From Gordionus sp. m RMFG-2023 (taxonomy: Eukaryota > Nematomorpha > Gordioida > Chordodea > Parachordodidae), in contig NC_088776.1 in the NCBI RefSeq assembly GCF_954871325.1, positions 23,608,508-23,672,507 of the forward strand: 64,000 nucleotides of DNA. The letters are read 5' to 3'. Below, in pieces: positions 54,401 through 63,400 of this stretch. The position numbers and the translations under genes are program-made. Positions within the stretch are counted from its first letter, which is position 1. Each line of letters opens with the position of its first letter. The notes beneath the pieces were generated by a model. The model worked only from the letters and a program-made list of their open reading frames with translations. It was not told the origin of the DNA and did no database searches.

Positions 54401-57400
54401 TTAAAATAATTATTTTTAACATAGAATATGATATATTGAGTTGATCATAAAATTGGAAGGTTTGGGGGGAGGCAAATTTTTTTTACATCGAATAGATTGA
54501 ATTAATATACAATTTACTAAACATTGATAACATTTTCAAAATAATGCTTTCAGTCGCTTATTAATTGTAAATTTGACAAAAATTTTAATTCTAATATTTT
54601 TTAATATTTATGCTGGCCTGGGTATAATACACAAAATATTGGCAAATTTTGATAAGGGGTTTGGGGGCGAAGCCCCCAAAAAATTTTCAACCCCCCCCCC
54701 CCCATGGATCAATCCTGGCTACGCCACTGTGATGAGGATAAATATAATTTGTGCAAAACTTCCTAAAAAGCTTACTTTTTTATTATTTCAAATATTAAAT
54801 TTTCAAAAAAATAATTTATCTATCATCATCATTATAATACATCAAAAAAAAATTCAAACCCCCCCCCCCCCCCCATGGATCATTCCTGGCTACGCCACTG
54901 TGATGAGGATAAATATAATTTGTGCAAAACTTCCTAAAAAGCTTACTTTTTTATTATTTCAAATATTAAATTTTCAAAAAAATAATTTATCTATCATCAT
55001 CATTATAATTCTTTATTTTGATATTTATTCTTCAATATAAAACAAGATTTACACTATTACATTCGGACATAAAAGAATATAGAACTTTGAAATATGTTAA
55101 TTCTGACATGTAAAAATCACATATTTGGCAAAAATATTTCGTCTTCTTAGCCTTACTTCTATGACACATACTACACCTTCCTCTTGAGTGGATAATTGGA
55201 AATATATTTTTTCAAAAGTCAGGGCAATATGAGAATTTTTGTTATATACTTCTAAATAAGGCTTCATAAGTTCCATGCATAATTTTTTTATATGAAATTA
55301 CATCTTATATTGGATATTTTTGTGTTTGTTATATGTCAATTAATAGATATTATGTTTAGATATGTGTAAAAAATTTTAGGGCCATCGATTTGACGTTCTA
55401 AAAATTGAATAATTTTTTGTCATTCAATAAACCATATCTAACCTACCTTTAGTTATATTATAAAATGTTTTAATTTCAGGTTTTCATAGGTCATTTGTAT
55501 CATTTTATTATCGTGGAAAGTTGATAGCATTATGACAACTTTTTCTGTCTGTCTTTGGATATGATAATGATGTTATTTTTTCAAATTCAACTCAAATATA
55601 TGAAAAATGAAATTACATTTTAAATAATATAATATATTTACTATCAGGTAAAAATCATAATTAGAAATAATTTGACAAATGAGATAATTATAATCATTTT
55701 TTCCAAAATAATTACGTATTTGTATGTACACTTTTGGTGCCTCACAAACCCCAATCACTCACAAAATGCTTATATCTTAAAAACTACTCAACCAAAATAT
55801 ATGAAATTTGGAATTTAAGATATATTTGATGAGGCTTCTGAAGATTTTCGACATAATAATTAAGTGTTTTAATATAATATCAATTCTAGCAAGCCTGGCT
55901 CATATACCCCATAGGAATATTGAAGGCTTATAATTAAATAAATCTTTTTAAAATAATATTTAATTTTTATTCCAAAAATATTTAAATTTTTGATTCCCAA
56001 AACATCCCCATGCAGAGGCCCACTATGGCTTACTCGTTCCCATACGATTAAAATTTTGAAAAAAATATTTATCTTTTTAAATTTAAACCTACAATAAAAG
56101 AATTATAAAGAATTAAGATACTATTTATTAAAATCGAAAGTGTTTTTAATTTTATTAAGGTTTGCCTTTTGATTTCAACAAGTTATTAATGTTGGAATAC
56201 GATTTCGACAAAATAAGGTATTTTAAAATTAAAAATCGCGCTCTTGATAAGAATTCAGGACAGTAAAGCATAGCCCTGTTCCTGAATTTGAAAGCCCTAA
56301 ATCCTTTTTAAAATAGGATGCTATCTCTATATGCATAGATAAATATATCTAATTTTTTATTAACACCATCGTTAAAATGCATTACTGCAATATGGAAATA
56401 AAATATTTGTAACAATAGTTTCTATATTTTTCTCGTTAAAAAAATGGATTAAAAATTTATAAAATAAACCCTTTCAATATTTATACCCCCCCCCCCTCAA
56501 ATTTGAAATATTCAGCTTTTTAATATCGCTCAAAAAATTGACACCTTAAAAAGGTGTAAAACCAAAATTATTTTTGAGATCAGTGCCTACATCTTATACC
56601 TCAGGAAAATTTTCTACAAGTTTATAGATTCAATAATGACTCAATATTTTTATTTGCGGTCTGCAGGCTCGACCAGACAATTCATATAACTTTAATAATA
56701 TATAATATAGTTGGAAAAAAAGATAATGGATCATTTACCGTTCATTAAAATTTATAAAATGCATTCAAGATTATTTAAAATAACTTAATTTCAAAAATTC
56801 AAACCGGGCCAGGGGGTAAAATAGCCCAATTTATAAAAGCAGGGACGAAATACACCGCGGCAGGGTGATTTTTTTACTGATTATCTATTAGTGCATATGT
56901 AGGATATATTAATTACTTTAAATAGGTTATATAGAAATATTGTGATGGAAGTTATATATATGTGCTTATTATACATATACTATAATTTACTATAGTTATC
57001 CATCTATTACAATACAAAATACTCCATTTTTTTCACTCAATATTACTTTACTTATAATAAAAATATAATACGTATACTTGAACAATTGATGATAAAAATA
57101 GACTCGTCTTCTCCTAATTCATTCCAAATGCGACATTTGAAGGTTCCGTTGATTTGTGGATTGACATTTTTAAAATCTACCACAACTATTCCCATATAAT
57201 TTAGAACTTGGAAATGCTTGATATCTTCTGTTTCATTGATTTTAATTAATATAATATTAGAGTTTTGAAAATTATTGAAAGTAATTTACAATAATAAATA
57301 AATTCCGTGGTGTTACTAGCTTTATAAACTTGAATTATTTTAAACTTCCAAAATTAGCGAAAAATAAGTTAATTCTATCTAAATAGAAAATTATATCTAA

Positions 57401-60400
57401 AAAAAACTATCACAAAACTAAAAAAATATTTCAGGGGCCTCTCCAAAGTTTTCAGGGGTGTGAGCGCCTATATCCCCTCCTAACAACGCTATTGAAAATG
57501 ATAATATCAAAATAAATAATAGATCTTAGCATCTATATTTTAATATTAATGGCATATTCAAGGAGGTTTTAGAGATGACAACCCTCCTAGCCACTTACAC
57601 CCTTAGAAAATATTTTATGGTAAAATTAAAATTATGCTTTTTGAATTTTTAAATTGATTCCTTTCTTGATTTCTATAAAATCAGTCAATAATTTTTCTTT
57701 TTCTTCCATTCAAAAAGTGCGTGAAAACATTATAAAACAATTTGATTATGTATGAATAAATATTCATTTATTTCTCAAAAAAGTTTTTAAATTAAATTTT
57801 ATTATTTTTAAATTAAATTGGATAGAAATTATAAGAAAAATCATTCCCTCTTTTTCGAAAAATGAACGCTTCTTAAAGATGTTATAAAACGAGGCATCCC
57901 CCAAGAAGGCTCTCACTCCTAGAACTTGAGAAGGTATCTATTTTATTATTAATTCTATCAAATCAATTTTTTTGCACCGTAACTAATCTGTGATATCATT
58001 TCCCAAATAACTACATGTTTATTTTACTACTTTTTTACACTTCTGCTACTAAATTTTAAAGTAACGAAGCTACCGCTAGAGAAAACGTGCTATGTGCGCG
58101 CATTTTCTTTAGGCCTCCAGAAAATCAAATCGAATTATATTCCTATTTGATTTATAAATTTCGGAATAAAATGGTTGAATATTAAATAATAGCATTTTTT
58201 TTCATCTAATATTCTAAGAGATTAAATTAAAACGCAAAATAATTTAACTGAAATAAATTTTTTTTTAAGATAAATAAATTATTTTTTAGGAACACTTATC
58301 CTGACGTGGGCAGATTAATTTGCTAATTTAATAAAGAATTTTTATAAACAAATACGATATATTCTATAATGACATCATTAAGCTGGAAATATAATGTAAA
58401 TCCCACCCTTTTTTATTAAGCCTTTAACTTTTAAGCAACATTTTTTGAAATATTGCGCGTACAAGTACATACGGCTTGTTCAACGTTTGGAGGGCTCCTC
58501 ATCTTTTTACTTTTACTTCCAAATTAAATTAGTTCCAATTAGATGGAAATGAGTAAAACCTAGCGTAGTTTTGTTTTTCAACACTAGAGGGCAAAAGCGC
58601 TATATATCACGTATCACGTAAAATAATTTTTAACTTATTTTTTTATAAATGTATACAAATTTCCTATTTTATTAAAGTTTATAAATGATTTAATTGTATT
58701 TATCTTTTGATTTTTATTTAAGATTCCAAAAATATGAAGTTAGGAATAAATTTAATTACATTTTAAATTTCAATAAAAAGTTAATTTTTTATAATGATTT
58801 AGTAAAAAAAAAATATATAGTTTACAATGAATTTCATTCAATTGAATGTATAAATATTTACCAATTGTTTAAATTTACCTTTTGATTGTAATAAAAAAAT
58901 AATTTATTTTAATAAAGAAAAAAAATATTTTTTATTTATAATTTTTTTTATAAAAATAATATTTATTACAATCGTTTTTAGTTCTTCTGTATTTTCTGTT
59001 CTGGTATGTTGCCCATATTTTCTTATTTTTAATTAAATGTCCACTAAACGGATTAAGGTACTAAAATGTACTAAATAAGCATTAAATATTGATAAAAGCT
59101 TCAGAATTAGTGTTTCAACAGCTTTACACTGATGTGATGTCATAATTTTTATTTTGTTTAACTTTGTTTTGAGGCTGGGGAAACTGATTGAAGAATTAAT
59201 AAGCACCAGAGCCTGTAGAGATTTTCTCTAGGGTCCATATCCTAATTTTTTTATTCGAGTTATATACTTCAATCTCGGTAAATTTTAGATTATATTTTTT
59301 TCCTAAATTTTTTATTGATATATTTTAGGATAAAAAAATCCTAACTCCCCTCCCCATGACAAACTGGCTAAAGCTATTGCATGAGTTGTAATAAACAGAA
59401 GATTAAATTTTATGAATCTATAACAAAAAACTTTATAACCATCTGATGCGCCCCATAAAATTTTATTTATCGGTATTTATAAATATGTAGCCCCATGAAT
59501 AATAAATAAAAAATCCAAATATGGATCATTTTAGTTTAATTATCAAAAATTCAAAAGTTTACAATTGATAATATTTGATTTTTCTTCTTTATAATAATCT
59601 TCCTTAAAAATATTATCATTCTGCTGCATTCTAACTAATCATATTCTTGCTTGTTTTAAACAAAATTAATATGTTGAGATAGAATTTTTCTATATATATT
59701 ATCTTCTTAGCAATCTTTGCTTAGTTTTCTTTTATGCAATTGTAGATTTAATATGAAAGATTTAAAACTAGCTAATTATGGAAAATTTAAGAAATATCTG
59801 GAAATATAAAAATTTAGATTCTTCCGCTAGTAACTGAGTAAAAAAATGAATTCTTTCCGAAATTAGATTTTTTATTTCCTCAAGTTTGTTCCTCTATATT
59901 TTAAAACTAGATGCATTTTATATTAATATATCGAGAGTATTCTTCCTGATGTGTATAATTGACACTAGTCTATACTGGTATTGCCTGGCATTGAGTAACA
60001 AAATATCGGTATTTCACATATTAATTATGCCTTTAAAGTTCGTGATCTTTTGAAAGGAGTGTGATATTATTCTATATAGAAGCAAGGCTAGGATAATAAA
60101 TATATCTTGGTTTAGATCGATAATTATTGAAATAATTATTCAATGAAGGTAATACATAAGTTAAAATAAACTTTGTCTTGATACATGACGGATTTTATCA
60201 AATATCGATTGGTGGTGACGAATTCTGAATCCTGCTTAGCTGACTATTATATAATTAATTCATCATTAAACAGTACATTAAATAAGGAATAATATTTAAA
60301 AAAATTAATATATATTAATATATCTTTGTTATAATTATACCAAATGAATTTATATTCCTATGCGGAGTTCTGTTCGAACTTTCAACCTATGTGTTTTCAA

Positions 60401-63400
60401 AATATATAAAAGTATATTATTTGCTATCACTTCTTCTCATTTTTGTTTAAGCCATGCTTGAAAAATCTTAACAAAAACCATTATATTTGATTTTGGATCA
60501 AACTCTTTTGCCTATCACAAATTGATTTAATGTAACAATATAATGCAGGCTTCAATTATTACCAACCCATTACATCCGTTAAGCTGCCCGAACTATCTAT
60601 TTTTAACTTCTCTCTTGTTTTGGCTAACTATGTACTGAACGCTGGGTGGTATATCAACAATATTAGGCTAACGGTACCATGTATTTCCTGCTCAGTCATT
60701 TATTCATTCTTAGATATAGCAATGTAGTGTAGTAATATCTATCACCCGATTTGTGGTATTTTTACTTGAATATTCGTCATGGGAATGAGAAATTTTATTT
60801 TAATAGGATGAGCACTGTCATTAGGTACAAACTGGTAAGTCAGAGAAAGTGGTCTATTTGGCGATGATGAGAGAGCCTGGAATTTTCAGACGAGGTTGGT
60901 TCTTCATGTTTATTCCATTATAGCAGGCTAGTATATATATGTATGTATAATATTGGTTTTGTTGATAAAAGAAGTGACCAATTTTCGCTAAATCTATAAT
61001 GCTTAAAATTTTCAAAGGATAGAGATAACTGATAAGTAGAGAAGTAGGGATACACTTGGAATACGTTGGACGAACAATAGTCACTTTCACTTAATTACTT
61101 TAAAAGATGATGGGATCTTAAATCTAACTTTTAGGCTTAAAGCAAGTATTATTTTAAATAGTGTAAAGTTGGTCATAAGGAATATATTACTGACTTATAT
61201 AAAATAAAGTGGATGAAATGTACTATTGAGGTAAACACAATTACTAACGTTTAATCTAAGCAAATGATGACAGTTGAAAGATGGGTTTATGTTATATTAA
61301 AACTAACCAAAATCCATATTGTCAATATATATAAATTGTTATTTTTTTAAATGGCATAGTATTTCAGAGGTAGATACTTGATCTGAGGTGCGCTGATCAG
61401 ATGATAGCTTATACTTGAGTAAAATATTTTTAAGGTCAATTGAGCTTTAAATTATCAATTTAATTCTATTGGAGGTGAGATCGTAATTTAATATCAAATC
61501 CGTTTCAGAAATATACAAAATATTTATCTTACTTTCTGATTCCAGAGTTGAATTTATATTATATGAAGAACATTATTATATAAGGACTTTTAACATTCAC
61601 CAGAAAGGTGTTAGAAACGTATAAGAATTTTAATCCTTTAGTTGGAAGAAAACAGTTATTGCATTCAATTTTTTCCTCAGTAAGACGCTGCGTTCTGATA
61701 AGTGCGGATACGGAAAGTATTTTATATAAATGATGTATCTTTCCTTCTTCAAATTTGATCCATCTAGATCTGTTACACTTATAGAGAAACGTTTTTATAT
61801 TGGCCATAGTGCAATGTGTTATTTACAAATGCAATAAATATTGCTATTAATTCCTCAATATATATTCATTATCTGTTATTTTCTCCCATACCATAACCAT
61901 TTGAAATTAAGCTATTATTAAGAATATCTTATTTTTGACTAGAAAATGTTATTTTCAATTTAATAATTTAACTTTTTTAAAAATATAAATATTTGAAATT
62001 CTAAAAAATGAATACGAATATGAAATATATTTCTATTTAATGAATATATTTTTTTAAAAAGTTGAACAATATTTGCAGATATTAAAATTATCTTTTACAT
62101 TGAAATGAATTTTGTAATTGAACATAATATCTTCATCCTTTTTATTTTCTTCTTATTAATTAGTATCTTTGCCTTCATCACTCAAAATCATATAATTTAG
62201 CCACTGATAAAAATTTGCACAATATAAAGGAAATAAAATATAACACTAACTGCAGATAATCAATAAATGATAACTACAAAAATTAATTAATTAATATTTA
62301 TTAACAAATTTTTTATTGACAATTGAGTTCTTCATTAAAAAACTTAGGTTTAAACCACTTATGTAAATGAATTTATGTATATGATTTAATTGAGAAAGGA
62401 GTTTAAGGAACTCTGCTAAAAAGAGTATATGGGGAATCGGCTTGTACATAATTATAATAAGTCTGATGTAAAAGGTCACAAAAAAATATTTCTATAGTTG
62501 GATCCTTCCTTATTGATATTAACGTAGTAAATCACTTTGATTATTTTAACTATCTCTTTTCTCAGTACATTTACTAAAAGTGACCAAAATACCGAGAACT
62601 TAAGAGCAATATTTTATGGACAAGGGACATTGCGTTGCGTATATATGATTAAAATATAGAAACTGGCTTAAAAACTAATAAAACCTTCTCGTAAAAGAAT
62701 ACTATAGAGGATGATAGGTTTCGTTGAGAAATTATGCTTGGTTAAACAAACTACCGGTATAAGAGTAGAAGCGATTTATTAAATTCTTAAACGCATTTTT
62801 GATCAGAATGAATTAGAATAGTTAGATGACTCATGGAAGCCAAGCTTTAATTATATAAATTTCAGATTATTTCTAGGTAGGAGTCATTCATAAATCACTC
62901 ACCTTAAGAAAATTACCATATGTTAAAGGGAGCTTAAAAAAGACGGTTTTACTATCCTATTCTTTCTATATAAAACACATTAAAGTGGAAAGTAAACAAT
63001 ATAATGGTACATAAAACAATTAATATAGATTATAGCTTAACTTACCTAAAACTAGCTAGACTATTAACTAGTTTGCAAATTAGGTGGAGAAATATATTTG
63101 AAACCAATTGCATTCAACTGTTCTCAGCAAGGATTTAGGGGAATTCATAAACAAATATATATTTCTAAATTTAATATATATCCTTTAAATATATTCTAGA
63201 GATGAATGTTAAAATAATTATGAATAAAATTCACCTTTATTTATTATATTTCCATTGTGTGACCATTCCATGAAATAATATTTATTTTCCTTAGTCAGGT
63301 GTTGTTCTTTATAATAGTCTAGTAATTGGCCATCCATATTTAAAAAATCGATTTTGGCCTCCAAATGAATAGAATCTCCTTCGCAAAAGTACAACCAAGA

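Larger units (their letters stand above)
49190..54729 (+). mobile_element. hAT element with ZMYM1-type transposase, near-complete but decayed
   Basis: Left end CAGTGGCGTAG and right end CTACGCCACTG are perfect 11-bp inverted repeats. The 8-bp flanks TGATGAGG (49182-49189 and 54730-54737) are identical, the hallmark of hAT insertion. Poly-C runs lie just inside both ends (49226-49236, 54691-54703). It carries tandemly repeated 5' exons, a main transposase region, a 92-bp intron, and duplicated AT-rich DNA after the stop. The intact ends and target duplication suggest a fairly young insertion despite coding damage. It lies in intron 2, in antisense orientation to the host gene. Confidence 0.9.
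43109..57077 (-). other. Intron 2, 14 kb, transposon-loaded
   Basis: The longest intron in the window. It contains the 5.5-kb hAT element (49190-54729), its duplicated end (to about 55010), a probable piggyBac C-terminal fragment (55090-55290), a hAT remnant (45366-46345) and G/C homopolymer tracts at 45120-45130 and 56485-56495. I found no Ig exon in it. The rest (43.1-45.3, 46.4-49.1 and 55.3-57.0 kb) is unassigned AT-rich sequence. Confidence 0.6.

Noticed and set aside
54573-55040. Open frame with a duplicated PPPPW..PGYATV segment
   Set aside because: It is the hAT end duplication read through the poly-C runs; no independent coding evidence.
57440-57494. Possible solitary transposon end
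   Set aside because: Only one side resembles a hAT-like end; no partner was found, so no element is claimed.
61559-61807. Open frame in intron 1 as an additional exon
   Set aside because: No Ig or linker features and no convincing paired splice sites; exons 1 and 2 already join into one complete domain.
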